The notes under the pieces: generated by a model
What the model was told of the DNA's origin: nothing
Database searches by the model: none
Seen by the model: the letters and a program-made list of their open reading frames with translations, nothing else
Shown here: in pieces, positions 1 to 8,054 of the stretch
How positions within the stretch are numbered: position 1 is the stretch's first letter
Layout: the number at the start of each line of letters is the position of its first letter
Source: Pseudomonadota bacterium
GTDB lineage: Bacteria; Pseudomonadota; Gammaproteobacteria; Burkholderiales; Gallionellaceae
Assembly: GCA_021782995.1 (NCBI GenBank)
Contig: JAJXUI010000016.1
Location: forward strand, 1 to 57,887
Reading direction: 5' to 3'
DNA length: 57,887 nt
Position numbers and translations under genes: made by a program

Positions 1-3
1 GAT

Positions 4-336
4 CTAGGCCTTCTCTGTAGTCTGCTTGCCCTTGAAATCGGTCATCGCCACGTCGCCCTTGAGGTCGATGAAGAAAATCGAAAAGTGCTTGTGGAAGTAA
101 TCCTGCACTTCGCTCTGGTTGAGGATGGTTTTCTTCATGCGGTCGCAGAACGGGCAATCATCCAGTTCGTACATCAGCAACACGCCGGATTTGCCATCCT
201 GCTTGGCGGCAGCCAGTTCGCTCTTGAAGTCACCCAGTTTCTGGTCGAAAAAATGATCTTCCGCGCTGCGCGTCTCGGCCTGCGCAACATTAAAAATGCT
301 TAATAAAATCAATGCACCATAAATAATCGCTCGCAT
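4..336 (-). CDS. Secreted thioredoxin-fold protein, C-terminally truncated
   Basis: Thioredoxin-like protein of the SoxW type, expected to act on disulfides outside the cytoplasm. The 110-residue product starts with a signal peptide (residues 1-20, cleavage after VAQA) and has a CPFC active-site motif at residues 61-64. ATG at 336 is preferred to an earlier in-frame start because AGGAGGG precedes it at good spacing. It is the last gene of the export operon, 28 bases after the ABC permease. The reading ends at TAG (positions 4-6) right after TTEKA. Family members usually run another 60-70 residues that include the cis-proline strand, so the gene is broken, frameshifted, or the outermost window bases are not native. 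The fold call is firm; the reason for truncation is open. Confidence 0.75.
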   Translation of the reverse strand: MRAIIYGALILLSIFNVAQAETRSAEDHFFDQKLGDFKSELAAAKQDGKSGVLLMYELDDCPFCDRMKKTILNQSEVQDYFHKHFSIFFIDLKGDVAMTDFKGKQTTEKA

Positions 337-364
337 ATCACCCTCCTGTTTCCTTTCTTTAACA

Positions 365-1369
365 TCACTCCCACTTGAAGATCGCAGCCCCGATCGCAAG
401 CGTCACCACACCCATCCCCGCCAGTATAGCCACCTGCGGCATGACCTGCGCCAGCGTTGCACCTTCGTTCATGATCGCACGGCTTGCATCTATGACATGC
501 GTCAAGGGGAAGAGTTGCGCCAGCTGGCGCACCCACTCATGCGTGCCTTCCAGCGAAAACCATGCACCGGAGAGCAGCATCATCGGCCAGGTCACCATGT
601 TGAGGATGCCACCGGCGAATTCTTCGCTGGCGGTGCGAGCCGCAATCAGCAAACCGATCGCAATCATACACATCGCCCCCAAACTGGCAACCAGCAGCAA
701 GGTCCAGTAGGAACCCTGCATGTTGAAATCGACAAACAGGTTGCTGCCGGCATACACAATCACCGTGATCAGCATGATCAGCAGCAGGCGCGAAACCAGC
801 TGCGCAAACAGGAAACTGAAGGCATTCAAGGGCGTGGCTTTCAGCCGCTTGAGGAAGCCGTTTTTGCGGTAACGCGTGATCACATAGCCCACGCCAAACA
901 GGCAGCTGAACATCATGTTCATGCCGAGGATGCCGGGCAGGAACCAGTCCACATAGCGGATTTCGCGGCCATCGGCGGCCTGCCTTGCATAATCCCTGCC
1001 TTCGGTGCCCCACAGGATGCGCTCCATCATGTAACCGTTGGGCGAGCTGGCATTGATCCAGTATTTCTTTGCGGCTGGGTCCACCAGCATGTCGAGCTGG
1101 TGATGCTTGACCTTGTTGATCGCGGTTTCCGCATCGTCATACGGCACAAACTGCAGGTGCAGGGTGTCGTGCAGTTGCGGTGCGCACTGCTGCAGGGTTG
1201 CCTCACCGCCCAGCACGCCTACCTTGAACAACTCCTTGTTGTTGCCGGAAAAGGTAAAGGCCAGGCCAAACACCAGCATGAACGGCATCGCCAGGTTCCA
1301 CACCAGTGCGGAGCGGTCGCGCAGGAATTCCATGTTGCGTGCATGCAGCACGGCAAGAAATTTTTTCAT
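365..1369 (-). CDS. ABC-2 type transporter permease
   Basis: Membrane subunit of an ABC-2 exporter (drug/polysaccharide export superfamily), 334 residues. There is one hydrophobic segment near residues 22-40, a soluble extracytoplasmic loop of about 125 residues, then five hydrophobic segments from about residue 160 to the end, the usual ABC-2 membrane plan. ATG at 1369 overlaps the stop of the upstream ATPase gene as ATGA, so the two are translationally coupled and almost certainly form one transporter. An upstream in-frame start at 1417 would lie inside the ATPase gene and is rejected. Substrate cannot be read from sequence; the operon context with an RND pump suggests efflux of a toxic compound or export of an envelope component. 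Confidence 0.9.
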   Translation of the reverse strand: MKKFLAVLHARNMEFLRDRSALVWNLAMPFMLVFGLAFTFSGNNKELFKVGVLGGEATLQQCAPQLHDTLHLQFVPYDDAETAINKVKHHQLDMLVDPAAKKYWINASSPNGYMMERILWGTEGRDYARQAADGREIRYVDWFLPGILGMNMMFSCLFGVGYVITRYRKNGFLKRLKATPLNAFSFLFAQLVSRLLLIMLITVIVYAGSNLFVDFNMQGSYWTLLLVASLGAMCMIAIGLLIAARTASEEFAGGILNMVTWPMMLLSGAWFSLEGTHEWVRQLAQLFPLTHVIDASRAIMNEGATLAQVMPQVAILAGMGVVTLAIGAAIFKWE

Positions 1370-2247
1370 GGCTTGTGTACTCCGGTGACATTGATGAACA
1401 GATCTTCCAGCGTCCATGCGCGGATATGCAGGCGGTCGAGATTCACGCCATTATCCATCAGCAGTTTCAGCGTGTTGTGCAGGCCCTTGCTGCGAATTTC
1501 GACGGTGTCGCCAGCCTGCAGCACATTCAGGCCGAGCTCGGACAGGCGGTTGCCGGTATCCTCCTTCGGGATTTGCAGGATCACGTCGCCAAAATGTTCG
1601 GACAGCAGTTGCGCAGGTGTGCCACGCGACACGATGCGTCCGCGGTCCATGATGGCGATTTCATCACACAGCGCATAGGCCTCTTCCATATAGTGGGTGG
1701 TCAGCACGATGGTTTTGTTGCGTGATTTCACCAGTGTGACGAGGTCCCAGAAATGCCTCCTTGCCTGCGGGTCGAGGCCAGTGGTGGGTTCATCGAGGAA
1801 GATCAGTTCGGGATCGTTGACCAACGCCAGTCCCAGCAGCAAACGCTGGCGCTGCCCGCCGGAGAGCTTGCGCGTGTCGCGGTCCAGCAACTCTTCCAGC
1901 GCGCACAACTTGATGATTTCATCCATGGGCATGGTGCGCTGATAGAGCTGCTCGAACATCTGCAGCGTTTCGCGCACGGTGAGGAATTCCTGCAACGCAG
2001 TATGCTGGAACTGGATGCCCACCTCTTCGCGGTATTTCTGCCCGAGTGGCTCGCCCTTGTACAGCACCTGCCCGCTGGTGGCCTGGTGTATGCCTTCGAG
2101 AATTTCGATGGTCGTGGTCTTGCCCGCGCCATTTGGCCCGAGCAGGCCGAAGCAGATGCCCTGCGGGATGTCGAGATCGATGCCGTCCACTGCAACGACA
2201 CCGGGATAATGTTTGACCAGCTTGACGGCACGGATGACTGTATTCAT
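1366..2247 (-). CDS. ABC transporter ATP-binding protein (ABC-2 exporter)
   Basis: Cytoplasmic ATPase that powers the permease encoded next to it. It has Walker A GPNGAGKTT near residue 37, a Q-loop, the signature LSGGQRQR near residue 130, Walker B LIFLDEP followed by the D-loop TGLD, and the switch histidine in LTTHYMEEA. At 293 residues it is one nucleotide-binding domain with a C-terminal extension of about 75 residues, as in the DrrA/NodI/CcmA-like group. It starts 20 bases after the lipoprotein gene and ends in an ATGA overlap with the permease gene. The family role (ATP-driven export) is established; the cargo is unknown. Confidence 0.93.
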   Translation of the reverse strand: MNTVIRAVKLVKHYPGVVAVDGIDLDIPQGICFGLLGPNGAGKTTTIEILEGIHQATSGQVLYKGEPLGQKYREEVGIQFQHTALQEFLTVRETLQMFEQLYQRTMPMDEIIKLCALEELLDRDTRKLSGGQRQRLLLGLALVNDPELIFLDEPTTGLDPQARRHFWDLVTLVKSRNKTIVLTTHYMEEAYALCDEIAIMDRGRIVSRGTPAQLLSEHFGDVILQIPKEDTGNRLSELGLNVLQAGDTVEIRSKGLHNTLKLLMDNGVNLDRLHIRAWTLEDLFINVTGVHKP

Positions 2248-2267
2248 ATCCTGTTGATTAAATTAAA

Positions 2268-3131
2268 TTATTCCCTGGAAAGACTGTCAAATGACTCTGC
2301 GTATTTGGTGATGTTTTTCAGCAACTTGTTGCGCTGCCGCTCTGTCAGCATCGCATAAACCTCGGCGATAAAAGCGTCCGAACCCTGTTCAAAAGCCTGC
2401 AGGGTTTCCTGCTCTTCCGGCGTGCGGAATTTCTCCGGCAGGATCAGCCACAGCGACAGGAAGTTGGCGATATCCTCCCCGCTGGCGTGATCATTCAGCA
2501 ATCCGATCAGGTGCTTCTGGTTGTCTTCCTTCAGGTGCTGATAGATGCCGGAGGCATAGGGCAGCCGGGCATTGGCCTCGCGCAGCTGCGCCAGCTGGCC
2601 GTCACTCAGCGACCCCGTCTGGTTTTCGATGAATTCTATCGTGCGCTCGGTGCGCGACTTCAGCTGTTCTTCCGCAGTCCCTGACAAATCCTTGTCCCGC
2701 TGTTTGCTGTTTTCCTTGTCCAGTGATGCGGCAAGCTCATCCACCTGCGCTTGATCCAGGCCATGCAGCAGGTGCGCCGCCGGCATGACCGTCGGCTGCA
2801 AGGTGCTGACATAGAGTTTGCGCACGCGGAGCCGGTATGCGCGCACCTCATCTGCACTCAGTGGAGCACCCGACTCCACCTTGTGCTGCAGATCGCGCAG
2901 GAAGGCCGCATATTCCGGCAGCATGACCTTGCGGTGCCATTGCATGTATGCATCGACATCCTTGTGGATTTCCTGTTTTTGCTCCTTGCTGAAGGCGGTG
3001 TAACTGTTGATCGTGTAACGCAGGTAAACGTCGGAATAGTTATAGCCGAGCGAGATGATGCCGCAGCCCCCCAGCTGCAGGAGCAGCAGGAAAAGCAGAA
3101 TGGTACGGAATGAATTGATCAGTCTGGCCAT
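2268..3131 (-). CDS. DUF6279 family lipoprotein
   Basis: Uncharacterised envelope lipoprotein of 287 residues. The N-terminus is a lipoprotein signal peptide with lipobox LGGC (lipidated Cys23), followed by a charged, mostly alpha-helical domain rich in Lys, Glu and Gln. The sequence pattern after the cysteine (YNYSDVYLRY, then a WHR segment) matches what I know of DUF6279 lipoproteins. The gene overlaps the end of the RND pump gene by 13 bases and is followed 20 bases later by the ABC ATPase gene, so it belongs to the export operon. A role as accessory to one of the two transporters, or in envelope stress, is inference only. Confidence 0.85.
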   Translation of the reverse strand: MARLINSFRTILLFLLLLQLGGCGIISLGYNYSDVYLRYTINSYTAFSKEQKQEIHKDVDAYMQWHRKVMLPEYAAFLRDLQHKVESGAPLSADEVRAYRLRVRKLYVSTLQPTVMPAAHLLHGLDQAQVDELAASLDKENSKQRDKDLSGTAEEQLKSRTERTIEFIENQTGSLSDGQLAQLREANARLPYASGIYQHLKEDNQKHLIGLLNDHASGEDIANFLSLWLILPEKFRTPEEQETLQAFEQGSDAFIAEVYAMLTERQRNKLLKNITKYAESFDSLSRE

Positions 3132-6100
3132 ATACCGGTCTGCGCCTTGATTCTTCTTTCAGGTAGCTTCTGCAGCTTCTGGAACAAATCGTCAACAAAG
3201 GTGAATACCACCGGCACCACCAGCAGGCTGAGCAAGGTGGAGGTGATCAGGCCGCCGATCACCGCAGTGGCCATCGGCGCGCGGAAACTCGGGTCGGAAC
3301 CGAACCCCATGGCGATCGGCATCATGCCGGCACCCATCGCGATGGTCGTCATCACGATCGGCCGCGCCCGCTTGCGGCAGGCGTCCAGCAGCGCTTCCAT
3401 ACGCGACATGCCATGATCACGCCGTGCAACGATGGAATACTCCACCAGCAGAATGGAGTTTTTGGTGACAATGCCCATCAGCATCAGCAAGCCGATCAGT
3501 GACGGCATCGAGAAGCTGTTGTGGGTCAGCAGCAGCGCAACAAATGCACCCCCCATCGACAGCGGCAATGCCGCAAGGATGGTCACCGGCTGCAGGAAAT
3601 CGCGGAACAGCAGTACCAGCACGATGTACACGCACATCACGCCGGTCAGCATCGCCAGGCCGAAACTGCCAAACAGTTCCTGCATGCGCTCGGCATCTCC
3701 CGACTCGGCGCGCTTCACACCGGGTGGCAGATTGTTCATCGATTTCAGTTTGCCAACCTCGGCGTAGACATCGCCCAGCTGGCGGCCGTTCAGTTCGATA
3801 TTGAAAGTCACCACCCTGCTGCGGTCGAGACGGTTGATCTGTGTTGCGCTGCTGCTCATCGAGACATCCGCGATGTTGCCCAGCATCACATAGCCATTGC
3901 GTGCCGGCACCGGCAACTTGGCAATCAGGTCGAGATCCTGCCGCGCGGATTCCGGCATCATCACCCGGATCGGCACCTGGCGCTGCGGCAGGTTGAGCTT
4001 GGCCAGAGCCACGCTGTAATCGCCGGCAGTGGCCACGCGCACGGTTTCTGCGATGCTGGCAGCCGTCACGCCAAGCTGGGCCATGCGTGCAAAGTCGGGC
4101 TTGATCAGCACTTCCGGGTTGAGCAGGCTGGCGCTGGAAGTGATGTTGCCCAGGCCGGGGATGGTGCGCAGGTCGCGCTCGACATCCTGGGCTGCCGCGC
4201 CCAGCGTCTTCGGATCTTCGCCCCCCAGAATCAGCACCAGCTTTTCTCCCGAATTGCCTACGCCTATCGTGACACGCACGCCGGGCAGGTTCTGCAGTTT
4301 TTCACGCAGCATGGACTCCACCGCCTGCTGGTTATACGGGCGTTTGCTGCGGTGGGTCAAGGTTACATCCAGGTTGGCCTTGCGTGCTTCAGCCGAACCA
4401 CCGATCGAGAACAGGTCTCCGCTCGCACCGCGGCCGACTGCGGTGAACACTTCCAGCACATCGGGCAATTCCTTGATCAGCTGACGCGCCTTTTCCGCCG
4501 CCTGCAGGGTGTCCTGCAGCGTACTGCCCGGCGGCAGCTCCAGCGTGACCTGGGTATGCGCACGATCCGGTGCGGGCACGAAACCCTTGGGCAGCAAGGG
4601 AATCATCATGATGGAGCCGACAAAGAACAGCACGGAAAACAGCACCGTCTTCTTGCGGTTATTCAGGCACCAGCCCGCCCAGCCAAGATATTTGTGCAGC
4701 AAGCGGCCTTCCTTGTCCTCTTCCTTCTTGCCGCTCAGCATATAGGCCGCCATCAGCGGCGTCAGCAATCGTGCGACCACCAGCGATGCAAACACCGCCA
4801 TCGCCGCCGTCCAGCCGAATTCCTTGAAGAACTTGCCGGGTATGCCGCTCATGAAGGCCGTAGGCAGGAACACCGAAATCAGCGTAAATGTTGTGGCCAC
4901 CACGGCGAGGCCGATTTCCTCGGTGGCTTCCATTGCCGCCTGATAGGGCGTCTTGCCCAGATGCAGGTGGCGCACGATGTTTTCCACCTCGACAATCGCA
5001 TCATCTACCAATATGCCCACTACCAGCGCCAGCGCCAGCAGGGTCACGGTGTTGATGGTGAAGCCAAACATGTACATGCCGATGAAGGTCGGGATGATGG
5101 ACAACGGCAGTGCCGATGCGGTGACAATGGTCGCGCGCCAGTCACGCAGGAACCACCACACCACCAGCACGGCAAAGATCGCGCCTTCATACAGCAGGTG
5201 CATCGAGCCGTCATAGTTTTCCTTCACCACGGTGACATTGTCCACCACTTCGGTGATTTTGAAAGCAGGGTGTTCGCGATTGAGTTTTGCCACCATGTCG
5301 CGCACCGCCTTGCCCACGGTGATTTCACTCGCCCCCTTGGAGCGCGTGATTTCAAATGCCACCACCGGCTTGCCGTTCTCCAGCGCAATGCTGGTCTGCT
5401 GGGCGCGGGTATCGATAATGGTGGCCAGCTGGTCGAGGCGGTAATGCCGGCCATCCGGCAATGAAATATCCATGGCCGCCAGCTCATCTGCAGTGGCCAC
5501 CGTCCCCAGCGTGCGCAAGGACTGCTCGCTGCCGCCGATATCCGCCTGCCCGCCTGACGATTCCTGCTGGATGCGCTTGATCTGGCGTGACACATCCACC
5601 AGCGACACTTTCAACGCCAGCAGCTTTGCCGGGTTGATTTCAACCCGGATTTCACGGTCCAGCCCGCCGATGCGCGACATGCGTCCCACGCCCTTGACTG
5701 ACAGCATGGCCTTGCCCACTTCATTGTCGACAAACCAGGAGATGTCCTGCTGATCCATCACATCCGATGTCACGCTGTAGGTGAGGATGGGTCGGCCGGA
5801 AGTATTGGCTTTGGTGATTACCGGGTCCTTGATGTCGCCGGGCAAATCCGACCGCACGCGGCTGATCGCATCGCGCATGTCGTTGACCGCTTCCATGCTG
5901 TCCTTTTCCAGGTCGAATTCGACCGTGATGATGGCGGTGCCTTCGGTGATATTGGTGTGGATATGCTGCACCTGCCCCAGCGTGGCGATTGCATCCTCGA
6001 TCTTGCGCGCCACCTCGGTTTCCATCTGTGACGGCGAAGCGCCTTCCAGCCGGGTGGTCACCGTGACGATGGGCACTTCGATATCGGGAAAGTCCTGCAC

Positions 6101-6199
6101 ATTGGTGGCACGGAAATCGAACAGCCCGACGATGCACAGCATGCCGAACAGCAGGATCGAAGGAATCGGGTTCTTGATGGCCCAGGCTGAAATATTCAT
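3119..6199 (-). CDS. RND efflux pump inner-membrane transporter (AcrB/HAE-like)
   Basis: Proton-driven inner-membrane pump of the RND superfamily, 1026 residues, full length for the hydrophobe/amphiphile efflux group. The first transmembrane helix is at residues 10-28, and large periplasmic loops follow TM1 and TM7. Proton-relay residues are visible in TM4 (GILVDDAIVEVENI) and TM10 (GIVTKNSILLVEY). It would assemble with the adaptor encoded 12 bases upstream and an outer-membrane channel that is not encoded here. It lies second after the adaptor in the TetR-led operon and its end overlaps the lipoprotein gene. Substrates are unknown; multidrug or solvent efflux is the family expectation. Confidence 0.95.
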   Translation of the reverse strand: MNISAWAIKNPIPSILLFGMLCIVGLFDFRATNVQDFPDIEVPIVTVTTRLEGASPSQMETEVARKIEDAIATLGQVQHIHTNITEGTAIITVEFDLEKDSMEAVNDMRDAISRVRSDLPGDIKDPVITKANTSGRPILTYSVTSDVMDQQDISWFVDNEVGKAMLSVKGVGRMSRIGGLDREIRVEINPAKLLALKVSLVDVSRQIKRIQQESSGGQADIGGSEQSLRTLGTVATADELAAMDISLPDGRHYRLDQLATIIDTRAQQTSIALENGKPVVAFEITRSKGASEITVGKAVRDMVAKLNREHPAFKITEVVDNVTVVKENYDGSMHLLYEGAIFAVLVVWWFLRDWRATIVTASALPLSIIPTFIGMYMFGFTINTVTLLALALVVGILVDDAIVEVENIVRHLHLGKTPYQAAMEATEEIGLAVVATTFTLISVFLPTAFMSGIPGKFFKEFGWTAAMAVFASLVVARLLTPLMAAYMLSGKKEEDKEGRLLHKYLGWAGWCLNNRKKTVLFSVLFFVGSIMMIPLLPKGFVPAPDRAHTQVTLELPPGSTLQDTLQAAEKARQLIKELPDVLEVFTAVGRGASGDLFSIGGSAEARKANLDVTLTHRSKRPYNQQAVESMLREKLQNLPGVRVTIGVGNSGEKLVLILGGEDPKTLGAAAQDVERDLRTIPGLGNITSSASLLNPEVLIKPDFARMAQLGVTAASIAETVRVATAGDYSVALAKLNLPQRQVPIRVMMPESARQDLDLIAKLPVPARNGYVMLGNIADVSMSSSATQINRLDRSRVVTFNIELNGRQLGDVYAEVGKLKSMNNLPPGVKRAESGDAERMQELFGSFGLAMLTGVMCVYIVLVLLFRDFLQPVTILAALPLSMGGAFVALLLTHNSFSMPSLIGLLMLMGIVTKNSILLVEYSIVARRDHGMSRMEALLDACRKRARPIVMTTIAMGAGMMPIAMGFGSDPSFRAPMATAVIGGLITSTLLSLLVVPVVFTFVDDLFQKLQKLPERRIKAQTGIWPD

Positions 6200-6211
6200 C
6201 GCGTCTCCCGC

Positions 6212-7345
6212 TTACCTGACCGTTTTCTTGCCGGCATCGGCATCCGCCACCCGCACCAGGTCACCCTCGCTGAGGAAGCCGGCACCGGCAGTCACCACGC
6301 GCACACGCGCATCCAGACCTTCCTCGATTTCGATGCGGCCATCCTGCTGGCGGCCGGTTTTCACCTTGACCTGGGTCACGTGATCATCATCGCCGACCCT
6401 GAACACATAGCTGTAGCCGTCGCGGATCACCACGGCATTCTGCGCCACGGTCAGCGCCTTGCTGTGTCCGAGTTCGAAATCACCCTGTGCAAACATGCCC
6501 GGCCGCAGGCGGTTGATCGCATTCAGCTCCACAAACACGCTGCCATTGCGCGACTGTGTATCCACCACCGGCGAAATGCGGCTGACCCGGCCGTCGATGT
6601 CATCGCCCAATGCGGTACGCAGGCGCACTTTCTGTCCGACGCGAATGCTCGGCAGGGTGGCTTCCGGCACTTCGGCTCGCCACTCCACCTGGTTGCGCCG
6701 GATATAGCGGAACATTTCGTTGCCGGTCTGGATCACCGCGCCCACCGTCGCAGTGCGTGACGAAATGATGCCGTCATCCGGCGCGCGCACTTTGGTATAG
6801 TCAAGCTTCAGCTTCTGCAATTTTGCGCGCGCTTCTGCTGCCTGCATCTGTGCCTTCGCAATCTGCGCATTGGTCTGGTTCTGGATATTCTCGAGATTGC
6901 TGATCATGCCGGCTTCGCGCAATTTTGCCGAGCTTTCCGCCTTGGCCTGCACCTGTTCATAGCGTGCCTTCGCTTCTTCCAGCGCTGCCTGCTGCTGCTC
7001 CAGGTCCAGTGCGACGGTGTCATCGTTAAAGCGCGCCAGCACCTGGCCTTTCCTTACCATGTCACCCACATTCACATTCAGCTCGGCCAGGCGCAGACCG
7101 GATACTTCCGAACCGATTACGGCTTCCTGCCATGCCTGCACATTGCCGGTGGAAGAAATTCTTTGTGGCCAGTTGCGTGTATCAGGCAACTCGATGGTGA
7201 CCGTCAGTGCAGGGCGCGTTGTCTGCTGCTCTGTTTTGGCGCGGCTTTCGCGCTTGATGCCAAACAGGGCAAAAGCAACGGCAATGATGATGACGGCCAG
7301 CACGGCCAGTTTCTTGCGTTTCAAAAGTTCCAATTTATGCTCCAT
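6212..7345 (-). CDS. RND efflux periplasmic adaptor (membrane fusion protein)
   Basis: Periplasmic adaptor that links the RND pump to an outer-membrane channel. The 377-residue product has one N-terminal membrane anchor (about residues 12-30), a split lipoyl/barrel-sandwich domain, an alpha-helical hairpin rich in Gln, Ala, Lys and Glu (about residues 90-165), then the second lipoyl half (RAPDDGIISSR) and beta-barrel and membrane-proximal domains. ATG at 7345 is used; an in-frame GTG at 7357 would add four residues. The start overlaps the end of the TetR gene by 11 bases, tying pump expression to the regulator. No outer-membrane channel gene is in view. Confidence 0.93.
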   Translation of the reverse strand: MEHKLELLKRKKLAVLAVIIIAVAFALFGIKRESRAKTEQQTTRPALTVTIELPDTRNWPQRISSTGNVQAWQEAVIGSEVSGLRLAELNVNVGDMVRKGQVLARFNDDTVALDLEQQQAALEEAKARYEQVQAKAESSAKLREAGMISNLENIQNQTNAQIAKAQMQAAEARAKLQKLKLDYTKVRAPDDGIISSRTATVGAVIQTGNEMFRYIRRNQVEWRAEVPEATLPSIRVGQKVRLRTALGDDIDGRVSRISPVVDTQSRNGSVFVELNAINRLRPGMFAQGDFELGHSKALTVAQNAVVIRDGYSYVFRVGDDDHVTQVKVKTGRQQDGRIEIEEGLDARVRVVTAGAGFLSEGDLVRVADADAGKKTVR

Positions 7346-7982
7346 TTTTCCAGGCACGGCGCAATGCTGCTTCTGCCGCGATCAATTGCATTCCATATTT
7401 GCTCAGCTTTTCGGTCATCTGCACGAGCGCCTGCTCGCCCTGCAGCAAACCGGGGCAAAAGGCGTTTACGACACATTCGCCATGAAAAAAGATGCGTGCC
7501 ATGCCGATCAGGCAGAAGGCAAGACGTTCAATTTCGGCGTCCGGCTCATCGGCGCCCAGTTCACGGCACAGCAGGTTCAGCAATCTTGCAAAATTGGGGC
7601 GTATGACCTGGGTTACCGCATCTCCCAGCACGCCGCTGGGATCCAGCTCCTCACGTGCATGCAGGCGCATGACCTGGCGCATGCGCGCACCATCCTCGAA
7701 AACCGGTTGCAACAACACACGGTAAAACAGGTTCAGCGAATCTTCCAGGCCAGGCCCTGCCTGCGCAGGCTCACCAAAACTGGCAGACTGCTCCAGAAAG
7801 GGCAGCTTGAACACTTCGCGATAAAGCTCGGCCTTGTCACCAAAGTGATAATGGATTGCGGCCAGGTTGGCGTTTGCGCGACGGCAGATTTCACGCGTGG
7901 TCGCAGCGTGATAGCCATGCTCGGCAAAAACCTCGGTTGCCGAATGCAGCAGGCGTTTGCGGGTATCGTCGTGATCGGACAT
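7335..7982 (-). CDS. TetR/AcrR family regulator, CerR C-terminal type
   Basis: Transcriptional repressor expected to control the efflux operon it heads. Residues about 8-55 form a TetR helix-turn-helix domain (TRKRLLHSATEVFAEHGY, then TTREICRRANANLAAIHYHFGDK). The rest resembles the CerR/DUF1956 ligand-binding domain. ATG at 7982 is chosen since it gives the standard TetR N-terminus; starts at 7988 and 7994 are possible, and none has a strong ribosome site. The gene is first in the operon and overlaps the adaptor gene. A perfect 12-bp palindrome inside a 22-bp dyad lies about 55 bases upstream over the -35 region, pointing to autorepression. The inducer is unknown. Confidence 0.92.
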   Translation of the reverse strand: MSDHDDTRKRLLHSATEVFAEHGYHAATTREICRRANANLAAIHYHFGDKAELYREVFKLPFLEQSASFGEPAQAGPGLEDSLNLFYRVLLQPVFEDGARMRQVMRLHAREELDPSGVLGDAVTQVIRPNFARLLNLLCRELGADEPDAEIERLAFCLIGMARIFFHGECVVNAFCPGLLQGEQALVQMTEKLSKYGMQLIAAEAALRRAWKNGA

Positions 7983-8012
7983 GTACATCAGCAATCAATG
8001 AAATTGTGATGC

Positions 8013-8041
8013 ACTCTAGTGTTAGGAACTGATTAAGTCAA
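8013..8041 (-). promoter_or_regulatory. Sigma70-like promoter of the TetR-RND-ABC operon
   Basis: On the minus strand, TTGACT (8036-8041; five of six bases of the -35 consensus) is separated by exactly 17 bases from TAGAGT (8013-8018; four of six of the -10 consensus). Transcription would start near 8006, giving a leader of about 24 bases before the ATG at 7982. The -35 hexamer lies inside the operator-like dyad. Prediction by eye. Confidence 0.6.
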
Positions 8042-8054
8042 GCGCTTGAATTAA
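8033..8054. promoter_or_regulatory. 22-bp dyad, probable TetR-family operator
   Basis: The central 12 bases TCAAGCGCTTGA (8038-8049) form a perfect palindrome. One mismatched base pair farther out, TTAA on each side continues the symmetry, so 10 of 11 positions per arm match. It covers the -35 hexamer of the predicted promoter and the stop codon of the upstream kinase gene. Size, symmetry and position fit a TetR-family operator; binding by the adjacent regulator is inferred. Confidence 0.65.

Noticed and set aside
497..1678. Long plus-strand open frame (393 codons) over the ABC-2 genes
   Set aside because: It runs antisense to the clearly recognisable ABC permease and ATPase genes, has no family features and is His/Gln/Arg-rich as expected from antisense G+C-rich codons.
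3521..5464. 647-codon plus-strand open frame
   Set aside because: Antisense shadow of the RND pump gene; composition (His, Gln, Arg) is typical of such shadows and no motif is present.
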